The translations under genes and the position numbers were made by a program. DNA of 64,000 nt from NCBI RefSeq assembly GCF_014649995.1, contig NZ_BMUC01000016.1, positions 20,986 to 84,985 of the forward strand, in the 5' to 3' direction. Of the stretch, positions 35,522 through 44,568 are shown piece by piece. The stretch comes from Streptomyces griseoflavus (GTDB taxonomy: Bacteria; Actinomycetota; Actinomycetes; Streptomycetales; Streptomycetaceae). Under the pieces are notes generated by a model. It did no database searches. It was given only the letters and a program-made list of their open reading frames with translations, and was not told the origin of the DNA. Positions within the stretch are counted from its first letter, which is position 1, and every line of letters starts with the position of its first letter.

Positions 35522-36385
35522 TCAGAGGCGGCAGGCGTGGATGGCCGTGGTGAGGATGGCGCGGGCGCCGATGTCGTAGAGGTCGTCCATGATCCGCTGT
35601 GCTTCCTTGGCGGGGACCATCGCGCGGACGGCGACCCAGCCCTCGTTGTGCAGCGGGGAGACGGTCGGCGACTCCAGGCCCGGGGTGAGCGCGACGGCCT
35701 TCTCCAGCTGCTCGACGCGGCAGTCGTAGTCCATCATCACGTACGTCCGGGCGACGAGGACGCCCTGGAGGCGGCGCAGGAACTGCTGCACCTTGGTCTC
35801 CACGGTCTCGTCGGCGTCGGCGGAGGCGCCGGTGCGGCGGACGACGACGGCCTCGGACTTCATGATCGGCTCGCCGAAGACCTCCAGGCCCGCGTTGCGC
35901 AGGGAGGTGCCGGTCTCGACGACGTCGGCGATGACCTCGGCGACGCCCAGTTCGATGGCGGTCTCGACGGCTCCGTCGAGGTGGACGACGGAGGCGTCGA
36001 CGCCGTGGTCGGCGAGGTGTCCCGCGACGATCCCCTCGTAGGAGGTGGCGACCGTCCGGCCGGTGAGGTCGGACATGCCGCTCGCCGTGCCGGGCTTGGC
36101 GGCGAAGCGGAAGGTGGAGCGGGCGAAGCCGAGCGGGAGGATCTCCTCGGCGTCGGCGCCGGAGTCGACGAGCAGGTCGCGGCCGGTGATGCCGATGTCG
36201 AGCTTGCCGGAGGAGACGTAGATCGCGATGTCGCGGGGCCGGAGGTAGAAGAACTCGACCTCGTTCGTCGGGTCGACGATCCGCAGTTCCTTGGACTCGC
36301 GGCGCTGCTGGTAGCCGGCCTCATGCAGCATCTCCCCCGCGGGGCCTGACAGGGAACCCTTGTTGGGGACGGCGATGCGCAGCAT
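35522..36385 (-). CDS. hisG: ATP phosphoribosyltransferase HisG, long form
   Basis: The 287-residue enzyme catalyses the first step of histidine synthesis (ATP + PRPP). It begins MLRIAVPNKGSLSGPAGEML; GRTVATSYEGIVAGHLADHG and VADVVETGTSLRNAGLEVFG form the PRPP region, and the last 75 residues (TYVMMDYDCRVEQLEKAVAL onward) are the ACT-like regulatory domain of the long, histidine-inhibited form. hisE precedes it by 48 bp. The rest of the his operon is not in the window. Confidence 0.96.
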   Translation of the reverse strand: MLRIAVPNKGSLSGPAGEMLHEAGYQQRRESKELRIVDPTNEVEFFYLRPRDIAIYVSSGKLDIGITGRDLLVDSGADAEEILPLGFARSTFRFAAKPGTASGMSDLTGRTVATSYEGIVAGHLADHGVDASVVHLDGAVETAIELGVAEVIADVVETGTSLRNAGLEVFGEPIMKSEAVVVRRTGASADADETVETKVQQFLRRLQGVLVARTYVMMDYDCRVEQLEKAVALTPGLESPTVSPLHNEGWVAVRAMVPAKEAQRIMDDLYDIGARAILTTAIHACRL

Positions 36386-36433
36386 GAGGTCGGCTTCCTT
36401 CGTGTGGAGGGGTGTGTCGCGGGGCGCGCGGGT

Positions 36434-36706
36434 TCACAGGTGGGCGTAGACGTCGTCGAGGGAGATGCCGCGGGCGACCATCATCACCTGGACGTGGTAG
36501 AGCAGCTGGGAGATCTCCTCGGCTGCCGCTTCCTTGCCCTCGTACTCGGCGGCCATCCATACCTCGGCGGCCTCTTCGACGACCTTCTTGCCGATGGCGT
36601 GGACGCCCTTGTCGACCAGCTCCGCGGTGCGGGAGGTGGCGGGGTCGCCGTGGGCTGCCTTGTGCTGGAGCTCGGTGAAGAGCTCCTCGAACGTCTTCTT
36701 GGCCAT
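36434..36706 (-). CDS. hisE: Phosphoribosyl-ATP pyrophosphatase HisE
   Basis: The 90-residue enzyme hydrolyses phosphoribosyl-ATP to phosphoribosyl-AMP, the second step of histidine synthesis. [40 protein letters not shown] and [20 protein letters not shown] are typical, including the acidic EExxE metal site. It is a stand-alone HisE, as in other Actinobacteria (HisI separate). The gene lies 34 bp after ribH. Confidence 0.95.
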   Translation of the reverse strand: MAKKTFEELFTELQHKAAHGDPATSRTAELVDKGVHAIGKKVVEEAAEVWMAAEYEGKEAAAEEISQLLYHVQVMMVARGISLDDVYAHL

Positions 36707-36740
36707 GGTGGTCCTTACCCTACGCGCTGAGGGGGACTGC

Positions 36741-37226
36741 TCACCGCCAGGGTTCGGATACCGAGCGCAGGCAGGCGGCGGTCGCCACGGCCGCGGTGAC
36801 CGCCTCGTGGCCCTTGTCCTCGCTGGAGCCGTCCAGTCCGGCGCGGTCCAGGGCCTGCTCCTCGGTGTCGCAGGTGAGCACGCCGAAGCCGACGGGCACG
36901 CCGGTGTCGACCGAGACCTGGGTGAGGCCCTGGGTGACGCCCTGGCACACGTAGTCGAAGTGGGGCGTGCCGCCCCGGATCACGACGCCGAGGGCGACCA
37001 CGGCGTCGTAGCCGCGGCCGGCCAGGACCTTGGCGACGACGGGGAGTTCCCAGCTGCCGGGGACCCTGAGCAGGGTCGGTTCGTCGATGCCGAGGTCGTG
37101 CAGGGCGCGCAGGGCGCCGTCGACCAGTCCGTCCATCACCTTCTCGTGCCACTGTGCCGCGATGACGGCGACCCGCAGGTCACCCACATTGCGTACGGAC
37201 AGCTCCGGTGCACCCTTGCCGCTCAC
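36741..37226 (-). CDS. ribH: 6,7-dimethyl-8-ribityllumazine synthase RibH
   Basis: The 161-residue enzyme condenses 5-amino-6-ribitylaminouracil with dihydroxybutanone phosphate to form lumazine. Motifs: [60 protein letters not shown] with the catalytic histidine, and [15 protein letters not shown] near the C terminus. GTG 37226 is chosen; AGGAG lies 4 nt before it and the residues after it match family N termini. It follows ribAB by 20 bp. Confidence 0.96.
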   Translation of the reverse strand: MSGKGAPELSVRNVGDLRVAVIAAQWHEKVMDGLVDGALRALHDLGIDEPTLLRVPGSWELPVVAKVLAGRGYDAVVALGVVIRGGTPHFDYVCQGVTQGLTQVSVDTGVPVGFGVLTCDTEEQALDRAGLDGSSEDKGHEAVTAAVATAACLRSVSEPWR

Positions 37227-37246
37227 GTCTCTCCTCGGTGTTCTCT

Positions 37247-38602
37247 CTACTGGTTGCCGCAGGCGGGCACGGTCGGTGTGTCCAGCCAGGGCAGGTCGTG
37301 GCCCATCCGGTCCCGCTTGGTGCGCAGGTAGCGGAGGTTGTGCTCGCCGGCGGTGACGGGCATCGGCTCGCGCCGGACGACCTCGATGCCGTGGCGGGCG
37401 AGCGCGTCGGACTTGTCGGGGTTGTTGGTCATCAGGCGGACGCCGCGCACCCCGAGGTCGGCGAGGATCCGCGCTCCGGCGCCGTAGTCGCGGGCGTCGG
37501 CGGGCAGGCCGAGTTCGAGGTTGGCGTCGAGGGTGTCCCGGCCGCGTTCCTGGAGTTCGTAGGCGCGCAGCTTGGACATCAGGCCGATGCCGCGGCCCTC
37601 GTGTCCGCGCAGGTAGACGACGACGCCGCGGCCCTCGTCCTGGATGCGGGCGAGGGAGGCGTCGAGCTGGGGTCCGCAGTCGCAGCGCCGGGAGCCGAAG
37701 ACGTCGCCGGTGAGGCACTCGGAGTGGACGCGGACCAGGACGTCCCGGCCGTCGCCGATCTCGCCGTGGACGAGGGCGACGTGTTCGACGCCGTCGACGG
37801 TGGAGCGGTAGCCGTACGCGGTGAAGGTGCCGTGGGAGGTGGGGAGCCGGACCGCGGCCTCGCGGCGGACGGTGGGTTCGGCGGAGCGGCGGTAGGCGAT
37901 CAGGTCCTCGATGGAGATGATCGTCAGGCCGTGCTTGCGGGCGAACGGGACGAGCTCGGGCAGCCGCAGCATGCGGCCGTCCTCGCCGGCGATCTCGACG
38001 ATGGCGCCGGCGGGGCGCAGTCCGGCGAGGCGGGCGAGGTCGACGGCGGCCTCGGTGTGGCCGTTGCGCACGAGCACACCGCCGGGGCGGGCGCGCAGCG
38101 GGAAGACGTGGCCGGGGCGGACGAGGTCGTCGGGTCCGGCGGTGCCGCCCGCCAGCAGCCGCAGCGTGGTGGCGCGGTCGGCGGCGGAGATGCCGGTGGT
38201 CACGCCGTGGGCGGCGGAGGCGTCGACGGAGACGGTGAACGCGGTCTTCATCGACTCGGTGTTGTCGTCGACCATCTGCGGGAGGCGCAGCCGGTCCAGT
38301 TCGTCGCCCTCCATGGGGGCGCAGATCAGGCCGCGGCACTCGCTCATCATGAAGGCGACGATCTCCTCGGTCGCCATCTCGGCGGCGATGACGAGGTCGC
38401 CCTCGTTCTCGCGGTCCTCGTCGTCGACGACCACGACGGGCCGGCCCGCCGCGATGTCGGCGACGGCCTGGGCGACGGGGTCGAGCCGCAGGTCGAGGTC
38501 GTCGGTGTCGTAGAGCATCGCCGGGGCGGCGCGGCGGGGGTCCGCCCAGCGCTCCGGGGAAGCCTGGCTGGGGGTGGTGGTGGGAGACGGGTGGGCGCTC
38601 AT
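37247..38602 (-). CDS. ribAB: Bifunctional DHBP synthase / GTP cyclohydrolase II RibAB
   Basis: The 451-residue enzyme makes both riboflavin precursors. The N-terminal RibB domain shows [20 protein letters not shown] and [17 protein letters not shown] with [19 protein letters not shown]. The C-terminal RibA domain shows [20 protein letters not shown], whose cysteines bind zinc, and [20 protein letters not shown]. Both domains look intact. A 40-residue N-terminal extension ([13 protein letters not shown]) precedes the RibB domain. The ATG overlaps the ribM stop (ATGA). Confidence 0.96.
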   Translation of the reverse strand: MSAHPSPTTTPSQASPERWADPRRAAPAMLYDTDDLDLRLDPVAQAVADIAAGRPVVVVDDEDRENEGDLVIAAEMATEEIVAFMMSECRGLICAPMEGDELDRLRLPQMVDDNTESMKTAFTVSVDASAAHGVTTGISAADRATTLRLLAGGTAGPDDLVRPGHVFPLRARPGGVLVRNGHTEAAVDLARLAGLRPAGAIVEIAGEDGRMLRLPELVPFARKHGLTIISIEDLIAYRRSAEPTVRREAAVRLPTSHGTFTAYGYRSTVDGVEHVALVHGEIGDGRDVLVRVHSECLTGDVFGSRRCDCGPQLDASLARIQDEGRGVVVYLRGHEGRGIGLMSKLRAYELQERGRDTLDANLELGLPADARDYGAGARILADLGVRGVRLMTNNPDKSDALARHGIEVVRREPMPVTAGEHNLRYLRTKRDRMGHDLPWLDTPTVPACGNQ

Positions 38603-39240
38603 GCCGGCGCTCCTTCCAGGGCGGGCCGCGCGTCGCGGGAGCGCAGCCACCAGTCGCGCAGGCCCCACAGGACCAGTGCGCCGTAGATGACGTAGACGAA
38701 GCCGGAGAAGGCGAAGCCGTTGGCGAAGTTCAGCGGGACGCCGACGAGGTCGACCAGCAGCCAGGCGAACCAGAACTCGACCATGCCGCGGGCCTGGGCG
38801 TACATGGCGACGATCGTGCCGACGAAGATGTAGGCGTCCGGCCAGGGGTCCCAGGACAGGGACGGGTAGAGGGTGAACAGCCCGCCGACGGCGAGGGTGC
38901 CGAGCACCGCGCCGGCCGCGAGGGCGCCGCGTTCGCGCCAGGTCGCGAAGCGGACGGCGATGGAGCCGTCCTGCGCCTGCCGGCGGCCCCGGTTCCACTG
39001 CCAGAAGCCCCAGGAGGCGACCAGCATGACGACGATCTGCTTGCCCGCGCTGCCGGAGAGGTGGGCGGTGGCGAAGGCGGCGAAGAGGATGAGTCCGGAG
39101 ACGAACTGGGCCGGCCAGGTCCACAGGGAGCGGCGCCAGCCGAGGGCGAGGGCGATCAGACCGATCACGTTGCCGATCATGTCCGACCACTTGATGTGCT
39201 GGTCGAAGAGCGTGAAGGCCTCGGAGTTGAGCCAGTTCAC
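38599..39240 (-). CDS. ribM: PnuC-family riboflavin transporter RibM
   Basis: The 213-residue protein has about seven membrane helices and PnuC-family motifs: [20 protein letters not shown] with [16 protein letters not shown], and the C-terminal [20 protein letters not shown]. Its place inside the rib operon, GTGA-overlapped with ribE and ATGA-overlapped with ribAB, identifies it as RibM, an energy-coupled or facilitated riboflavin uptake protein known from Streptomyces and Corynebacterium, rather than an NMN transporter. Confidence 0.9.
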   Translation of the reverse strand: MNWLNSEAFTLFDQHIKWSDMIGNVIGLIALALGWRRSLWTWPAQFVSGLILFAAFATAHLSGSAGKQIVVMLVASWGFWQWNRGRRQAQDGSIAVRFATWRERGALAAGAVLGTLAVGGLFTLYPSLSWDPWPDAYIFVGTIVAMYAQARGMVEFWFAWLLVDLVGVPLNFANGFAFSGFVYVIYGALVLWGLRDWWLRSRDARPALEGAPA

Positions 39241-39851
39241 CGGGTTGCCTCCTCACCGGTGGCGCGGGCGCCGAGCATCCGCTCGACGTACTTGGCGATG
39301 ACGTCGACCTCGAGATTGACCGGGTCGCCGGGCTGTTTGATGCCGAGCGTGGTCAGGGCGAGGGTGGTGGGGATGAGGCTGACGGTGAAGTGGTCGTCCG
39401 CGGCGTCGACGACGGTGAGGCTGATGCCGTCGACGGTGATGGAGCCCTTCTCCACGACGTAGCGGGAGAGGTCCGCCGGGAGCGAGATCGTCACGATCTC
39501 CCAGTGCTGCGACGGCTCGCGCCCGAGGATCTTCCCGGTGCCGTCGACGTGTCCCTGCACGATGTGGCCGCCCAGGCGGGAGCCCACGGCCGTGGGCCGT
39601 TCGAGGTTGACGCGGGAGCCGACGGCGAGGGCGCCGAGGCTGGAGCGGTTGAGGGTCTCGGCCATCACGTCCGCGGTGAACTCGTCGCCCTGGTGCTCGA
39701 CCACCGTGAGGCAGACGCCGTTGACGGCGATGGAGTCGCCGTGTTTGGCGCCCTCGGTGACGACGGGGCCGCGCAGACGGAAGCGACAGGCGTCGTCGAG
39801 CGTCTCGACGGCGGTGATCTCGCCCAGCTCTTCGACGATTCCGGTGAACAC
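39237..39851 (-). CDS. ribE: Riboflavin synthase alpha chain RibE
   Basis: The 204-residue enzyme dismutates two lumazines to riboflavin. The family start [19 protein letters not shown] and two internally repeated lumazine-binding halves are seen: [20 protein letters not shown] with [16 protein letters not shown], and [20 protein letters not shown] with [15 protein letters not shown] 39851, with AGGAGG 8 nt upstream, is the start. It is the first gene after an FMN riboswitch. Confidence 0.96.
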   Translation of the reverse strand: MFTGIVEELGEITAVETLDDACRFRLRGPVVTEGAKHGDSIAVNGVCLTVVEHQGDEFTADVMAETLNRSSLGALAVGSRVNLERPTAVGSRLGGHIVQGHVDGTGKILGREPSQHWEIVTISLPADLSRYVVEKGSITVDGISLTVVDAADDHFTVSLIPTTLALTTLGIKQPGDPVNLEVDVIAKYVERMLGARATGEEATR

Positions 39852-39909
39852 TTCCCGGGCCTCCTGCCTCTTCGGGCACGGACTCCGGGGCTGTCGACGA
39901 CGACAGAGC

Positions 39910-39953
39910 ACGGGCGAGGACACCGGGGGCGACGCCGGACAGGGCTCGCCCGT
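39910..39953 (-). terminator. Expression-platform hairpin of the FMN riboswitch
   Basis: ACGGGCGAG (39910-39918) pairs perfectly with CTCGCCCGT (39945-39953) between the aptamer and the ribE start. It is the likely switching terminator, or it may act with other pairings near the Shine-Dalgarno. Confidence 0.55.
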
Positions 39954-39992
39954 ATGGCGAACCGGTACGGCAGCGCGCATGGATGCCCGCCC

Positions 39993-40125
39993 GCCGCGCA
40001 CTGCCTCCCATCCGGACTTTAACCGTCGGTCCAGGAATTTCACCTGGTCAACCGGCCGCTGGAAGCGACCGGGTCGCGGACTGTAACCGCCGGTTCGGAC
40101 TTTCACCGACCCCGGAGTGCGCTGC
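39993..40125 (-). promoter_or_regulatory. FMN riboswitch (RFN element)
   Basis: On the minus strand the conserved RFN pieces appear in order: CCGGGGTCGGTGAAAGTCCG, AACCGGCGGTTACAGTCCGC, GCCGGTTGACCAGGTGAAAT, TCCTGGACCGACGGTTAAAG and TCCGGATGGGAGGCAG. This matches the FMN aptamer closely. When FMN binds, expression of the downstream ribE-ribM-ribAB-ribH genes falls. It sits 140 nt upstream of ribE. Because hisE, hisG and the PH gene follow without a visible terminator, FMN may also affect their read-through. Confidence 0.95.
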
Positions 40126-40274
40126 TACTGGTACAGGGCCAGTGTGCCACGGCGGGGCGCCCTCCATACGGGCGAAGAGTGTGGGGTGGGTCACAGACGG
40201 CGACGCCGGGGCTGCCGGGTGTGGCGCCATCGACAACTCCGGGGCGGAGGCGCCCCCTTGAAAGCAGTGCGAGG

Positions 40275-40317
40275 TTGGTCCATACCTATTGACGCTGTGG
40301 TCTAGTCCACTTAGGGT
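40275..40317 (+). promoter_or_regulatory. Chitinase-type promoter with DasR-like repeats
   Basis: TTGACG (40289-40294) and TAGGGT (40312-40317), 17 bp apart, form a strong promoter. It is overlapped by TTGGTCCATACCT (40275-40287) and TGTGGTCTAGTCCACT (40296-40311), the paired repeat arrangement of Streptomyces chitinase promoters. The second site matches the DasR dre consensus ACTGGTCTAGACCACT at 13 of 16 positions. DasR responds to glucosamine-6-phosphate. No chitinase gene follows. Confidence 0.75.
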
Positions 40318-40343
40318 CCGAGCCACCTGCCGAGGACAGGACC

Positions 40344-40385
40344 GGCCCGGCGGTGGTGACGACGGCCCTTGCCCACCGCCGGGCC
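40344..40385 (+). terminator. Terminator directly after the chitinase-type promoter
   Basis: GGCCCGGCGGTGG (40344-40356) and CCACCGCCGGGCC (40373-40385) make a perfect 13-bp stem with a 16-nt loop. It lies only about 20 bp after the predicted transcription start of the promoter before it. Confidence 0.8.
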
Positions 40386-40556
40386 TCACCATGCGCGGAT
40401 GCGTGCGGCGCGGGACCCGGCGAAGCTGGACGGCGTACGGCGCCGGCCGGCGCGCGATGTCGCATCCGGCGGTGGCCGGTCCGTCCCGGCGCGAAGGGTG
40501 CTCCGCCCCAGGGGTGCTCCGCCGGGGAGCGACGGTGTCCGAAGGGACTGAACAGC

Positions 40557-41315
40557 ATGACCACGATCCTGGTGACCGGCGGTACCGGAACCCTAGGCCG
40601 GCATGTCAGCGAGCGGCTGCGGGGGGCCGGGCACGAGGTGCGGGTGCTCAGCCGGAAGACCCGGCCGTACGCGGTCGACCTGCGCGAGGGCGGAAAGGTG
40701 CTGGAGGAGGCGGTCACGGGCGTGGACACGGTCGTGCACTGCGCGACGTCACCGCGCGGTGGCGACGAGCAGGCCGCGCGGAACCTGATCGCCGCGGCGC
40801 GGCGGGCCGGGGTCGGGCACCTCGTCGACATCTCGATCGTCGGTGTGGACCGGGTGCCGTACGGCTATTACCGGTCCAAGCTGGCGGTGGAGCGGCTGAT
40901 CGAGGACTCGGGGACCGGCTGGACGGTGCTGCGCGCCACCCAGTTCCACGATCTGGTCCTCACCGTGCTCCAGGGTCTGGCGAGGCTTCCGGTCGTGCCG
41001 CTGCCCGCCCGGGTGAAGGACCAGCCCGTCGACGTCACGGAGGTGGCGGACCGTCTGACCGGGCTGGCCCTGGGCGCGCCGGCGGGCCGCGTGGACGACA
41101 TGGGCGGACCCGAGGTCCGGACGTTCGACTCCCTCGCCCGCGCGTATCTGCGGGCCACGGGCCGCCGTCGTGCGGTGGTGAAGGTTCCGCTGCGCGGTGC
41201 GGCCTACCGGGCCTTCCGCGACGGCGGCCACCTCGCTCCGGACCACGCGGTCGGCAGGACGACCTTCGACGAGTTCCTCACCCGCCGGTTCGGCGCCGGC
41301 GCCGCACACCGGTAG
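40557..41315 (+). CDS. NAD(P)-binding SDR-like protein, NmrA/atypical epimerase type
   Basis: The 252-residue protein starts ILVTGGTGTLGRHVSERLRG, the nucleotide-binding TGGTGxxG motif, and has AVDLREGGKVLEEAVTGVDT, YYRSKLAVERLIEDSGTGWT and LRATQFHDLVLTVLQGLARL. These are typical of atypical short-chain dehydrogenases that bind NAD(P) without the full Ser-Tyr-Lys set; Y102-x-x-x-K106 remains (YYRSK). Substrate unknown. Its start is 240 bp from the chitinase-type promoter, with a terminator in between. Confidence 0.85.
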   Translation: MTTILVTGGTGTLGRHVSERLRGAGHEVRVLSRKTRPYAVDLREGGKVLEEAVTGVDTVVHCATSPRGGDEQAARNLIAAARRAGVGHLVDISIVGVDRVPYGYYRSKLAVERLIEDSGTGWTVLRATQFHDLVLTVLQGLARLPVVPLPARVKDQPVDVTEVADRLTGLALGAPAGRVDDMGGPEVRTFDSLARAYLRATGRRRAVVKVPLRGAAYRAFRDGGHLAPDHAVGRTTFDEFLTRRFGAGAAHR

Positions 41316-41411
41316 GGAACGTCCCCGCCCGGCCGGTGAGCGGCACGCCCCGGGGGGGGCCGAACCCGCTGCCCCCGATGCCGGGTGGGACGCCGGCTCC
41401 CGGCGGGCGGA

Positions 41412-42590
41412 TCAGTGCCCCGGGGTGCCGAAGAGTTCGTCCTGGGCCCGGTCGCGGGCGGTCAGGAGGGCTCCGCGCAGCACCGCGCCGCCGCCGAGGG
41501 TGCTGGGGCGCACCTCGGCCGGCAGCGGGGACAGCGCGGCCAGCCGGTCCCGGACCCGGGATGCCAGCGGTTCGCCGCCCGCCTGCCCGATCTCCCCGCC
41601 CAGGACCACGCAGCCGGGGTCCAGCAGCGCGACCACGGACGCGGCGCCCACCGCGATCCGGTCGGCCAGGGCGTCGAGGAAGGGTGCGCCGGCGGAGGTG
41701 GCGGCGGCGGTCCGTACCGCACCCGCCGCTCCTGAGGTGGCCTCCCGCTCCGCCTCGACGCCGTACTCCCGCGCCAGCTCCGCGACCGCCGCCGACCCGA
41801 CCAGGGAGTGGAAGCCGCCCTCGCAGTCGGTGGCCGAGGGCAGGCCGCGGGTGCCCGGGACCGGGAGGAAGCCGATCTCGCCCGTGCCGCCGGAGGCGCC
41901 CCGGCGCAGGGTTCCGTCGAGGATCACGGCCGCTCCGGTGCCGTGGCCCAGCCAGAGCAGGACGAAGGTGTCCCGGTCGCGTGCCGCGCCGTAGCGCTGC
42001 TCGGCGAGCGCGGCGAGGTTGGTCTCGTTCTCCACGCTGACGCGTGCCTGGGGGAGCCGGTCCTGCAGCGCGGCGACCAGGCGGCGGTGCCACGCGGGCA
42101 GGCCGGTGGAGTCGCGCAGTTCGCCGCTCGCGGGGTCGATCAGCCCCGGCGCCCCGATCCCGACGGTGTGCAGCCGGTCGGCGCCCGCCTCCTTCGCCGT
42201 CCGCTCGACCAGTTCGACCGCCCGGTCCACCGCCGTCCCCGTGCCGGTGTCGCCGGTGATGGGCGCGGCGGCCTCGGCCAGGACCTCGCCGACGAGGTCG
42301 GACACGACCACGGCGACGCCTTCGGTGCGCACGTCCAGCGCGGCCAGGTGCGCCCGGCCCGCGACGATGCCGTACAGCTTGGCGTTGGGGCCGCGGCGCT
42401 GCTCCTTCGCCTCACCGGCCACCGCGATGAGGCCGGCCTCGCCGAGACGCTCGACGAGGTCGGCGACGGTGGGCCGGGACAGACCGGTCAGCTGCTTCAA
42501 CTGCCCCGCCGTGAGCGGCCCCTGCTGCTGGAGCAGGCGCAGGGCGAGCCGGTCGTTGATGGCTCTGGCGGTGCTCGGGGATGCGGCCAT
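41412..42590 (-). CDS. ROK-family transcriptional repressor without the zinc motif
   Basis: The 392-residue protein has an N-terminal winged helix (INDRLALRLLQQQGPLTAGQ, LTGLSRPTVADLVERLGEAG) and a ROK sugar-binding domain (TVGIGAPGLIDPASGELRDS, LLWLGHGTGAAVILDGTLRR). Two departures suggest it does not phosphorylate sugar: the catalytic aspartate site reads VENETNLAALAE, and the CxCGxxGCxE zinc motif is missing (LPSATDCEGGFHSL). It is divergent from an MFS gene and shares an operator with it. Likely a sugar-responsive repressor. Confidence 0.9.
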   Translation of the reverse strand: MAASPSTARAINDRLALRLLQQQGPLTAGQLKQLTGLSRPTVADLVERLGEAGLIAVAGEAKEQRRGPNAKLYGIVAGRAHLAALDVRTEGVAVVVSDLVGEVLAEAAAPITGDTGTGTAVDRAVELVERTAKEAGADRLHTVGIGAPGLIDPASGELRDSTGLPAWHRRLVAALQDRLPQARVSVENETNLAALAEQRYGAARDRDTFVLLWLGHGTGAAVILDGTLRRGASGGTGEIGFLPVPGTRGLPSATDCEGGFHSLVGSAAVAELAREYGVEAEREATSGAAGAVRTAAATSAGAPFLDALADRIAVGAASVVALLDPGCVVLGGEIGQAGGEPLASRVRDRLAALSPLPAEVRPSTLGGGAVLRGALLTARDRAQDELFGTPGH

Positions 42591-42700
42591 GCCGGGATCC
42601 TTCCAGATCGGCGGGACCGGTCGGCGCGAGGACCGGCGGCGCGGGGCGGCGCGGAGGACGGACCTGGGGCGCCGGGGAACGCAGGGTCACGCCCCCTTAT

Positions 42701-42723
42701 CTATCAGGCAAGGTTCCTGATAG
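42701..42723. promoter_or_regulatory. ROK operator between regulator and MFS gene
   Basis: CTATCAGG and CCTGATAG are perfect inverted copies with a 7-bp spacer. Arms of this kind (TATCAGG..CCTGATA) are typical of actinobacterial ROK regulators. Overlap with both divergent promoters suggests control of itself and the MFS gene. Confidence 0.78.
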
Positions 42724-42769
42724 TTTACGGCGGCGCTTGAGGGAACGGACCACCGGGAGGGGCGGCGCG

Positions 42770-43975
42770 ATGAGCACAGGGGTGTACGCACCACAGGAGG
42801 TGAGGCGGGCACGGTACGCCGTGGGGGCGGTGTTCGCCGTGCACGGCGCGGTCACCGGCTCGTTCGCCACCCGCGTCCCCTGGATCCAGGACCACGCCGG
42901 GGTGAGCGCCGGGCAGCTGGGCCTCGCGCTCGCCTTCCCCGCGCTCGGCGCCTCCCTCGCCATGCCCCTGGCGGGGAGCATCAGCCACCGCTTCGGCGCC
43001 CGCAACGCGCTGCGCGGGCTGATCGCGCTGTGGACGCTCGCGCTGGTCCTGCCGTCGGTCTCCCCCAACCTGCTCACCCTCTGTCTGGCCCTGTTCGTCT
43101 ACGGCGCCACGGCGGGCATGTCGGACGTGGCGATGAACGCGCTGGGCGTGGAGGTGGAGAACCGCCTCGACAAGTCGATCATGTCCGGGCTGCACGGCAT
43201 GTGGAGCGCCGGCGCCCTGATCGGTTCGGCGGCCGGCACGCTCGCCGCCCACCTCGGCACGGACGCCCGGCTGCACCACGCCCTCGCGGCGGCCGTGCTG
43301 ACGGTGACGGGCGTCGCCGCCTGCGCCTGGGTGCTCGATCTCCAGCCCACCGTCGACGAGGAGCCGCCGCCGCGGTTCGCGCTGCCGCCCCGCTCCGCGC
43401 TGCTGATCGGCGCCATCGGATTCTGCGCGGTGTTCGCGGAGGGCGCGAGCCTGGACTGGTCGGCGGTCTATCTGCGCGACCAGCTGGAGACGTCCGCGGG
43501 TCTCGCGGCGGCCTGCACCACCGGCTTCACGCTCACCATGGCGATCGCCCGGATCGCCGGAGACCGTGTCGTCGACCGTTTCGGCGCCGTGCGCACGGTC
43601 CGCACGAGCGGTGTCGTCGCCGTGCTCGGCGGGCTGCTGATCGTCCTCGCCGAACACCCCGCGACGGCGATGGCCGGCTTCGCGCTGATGGGCCTCGGCA
43701 TCGCGGTCGTGGTGCCGCTGTGCTTCGCCGCGGCGGGCCGCAGCGGCGCGAACCCGAGCCTGGCCATCGCGGGCGTCGCGACCATCACCTACACCTCGGG
43801 GCTGATCGCCCCCAGCGCCATCGGCCTGCTGGCCCAGGCGACCAGCCTGCTGGTGTCGTTCGTCCTGGTGACGGTGCTCTCGTGCGGTGTCGCGGGGTTC
43901 GCGGGCGTCCTGCGCGCGGGAGACCGCACAACGGTCACGCGTCCGGACGCAGCAGTTCCCGAGCCGCGTCCCTGA
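42770..43975 (+). CDS. MFS transporter under ROK control
   Basis: The 401-residue protein has 12 predicted helices, beginning RYAVGAVFAVHGAVTGSFAT with RVPWIQDHAGVSAGQLGLAL, a pattern of the FucP-like/YfkL group of MFS proteins. GSISHRFGARNALRGLIALW matches the loop 2-3 motif. ATG 42770 has GGGAGGGG. The ROK partner suggests a sugar or sugar derivative as substrate or inducer. Its last 41 bp overlap the convergent thioesterase gene. Confidence 0.87.
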   Translation: MSTGVYAPQEVRRARYAVGAVFAVHGAVTGSFATRVPWIQDHAGVSAGQLGLALAFPALGASLAMPLAGSISHRFGARNALRGLIALWTLALVLPSVSPNLLTLCLALFVYGATAGMSDVAMNALGVEVENRLDKSIMSGLHGMWSAGALIGSAAGTLAAHLGTDARLHHALAAAVLTVTGVAACAWVLDLQPTVDEEPPPRFALPPRSALLIGAIGFCAVFAEGASLDWSAVYLRDQLETSAGLAAACTTGFTLTMAIARIAGDRVVDRFGAVRTVRTSGVVAVLGGLLIVLAEHPATAMAGFALMGLGIAVVVPLCFAAAGRSGANPSLAIAGVATITYTSGLIAPSAIGLLAQATSLLVSFVLVTVLSCGVAGFAGVLRAGDRTTVTRPDAAVPEPRP

Positions 43976-44393
43976 ACGCCTCGCTCCAGGGCGCCGGGCG
44001 CAGCGTCGTGGCGTCCAGCCGCACCAGCACCCGGCTGCCCCGGGCGTAGGTCACCGTGCCGTCGGCCGAACAGAAGCGGAAGCCGTAGGTGAGTCCGGTG
44101 GTGCCGAGCCGGTCCAGCCAGAGGTGGACGCCGTAGGTGCCCGGCCGGGTCACGGGGGCGTCGTAGGTGACGCGCAGTTCCCTCACCGCGTTGCAGGCGT
44201 CACCGGCCGCGTTCCAGTCGCCCTCGAAGCGGACGCCGTTGTCGTGCCAGAGCTCGGTCCAGGCCCGCTCGACCAGCAGCGGATAGCGGGCGTTGTGCAG
44301 CAGCCCCAGCGCGTCGAGGTCGTCGAAGTGGACGGTCACGGGGATCAGCCGGCCGTGGGAGAGGGTGGGGGCGAGCGTTGCTTCGGCGGTCAC
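43935..44393 (-). CDS. Hotdog-fold acyl-CoA thioesterase
   Basis: The 152-residue protein has VTVHFDDLDALGLLHNARYP, the 4HBT motif with the catalytic aspartate, followed by LVERAWTELWHDNGVRFEGD and the second strand region TRPGTYGVHLWLDRLGTTGL. Single-domain acyl-CoA thioesterase of the 4-hydroxybenzoyl-CoA group; the true substrate is unknown. Convergent, overlapping the MFS gene. Confidence 0.88.
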   Translation of the reverse strand: MTAEATLAPTLSHGRLIPVTVHFDDLDALGLLHNARYPLLVERAWTELWHDNGVRFEGDWNAAGDACNAVRELRVTYDAPVTRPGTYGVHLWLDRLGTTGLTYGFRFCSADGTVTYARGSRVLVRLDATTLRPAPWSEAFRDAARELLRPDA

Positions 44394-44568
44394 GGGTGGG
44401 ACTCCTGGGACGTACGGGACGAGTGCCGCTCTCCATCGAACGACGGCGCACCCTCATCCTAAGCAGACGCTCAGCAGGCGGGAGGGGCCCGGCCACCTGT
44501 ACGAAGCACGGTTGATCAGCCCGCACAATGGTCCGGACACGCTGGCCTGACGACGAAAGCGACACCCC

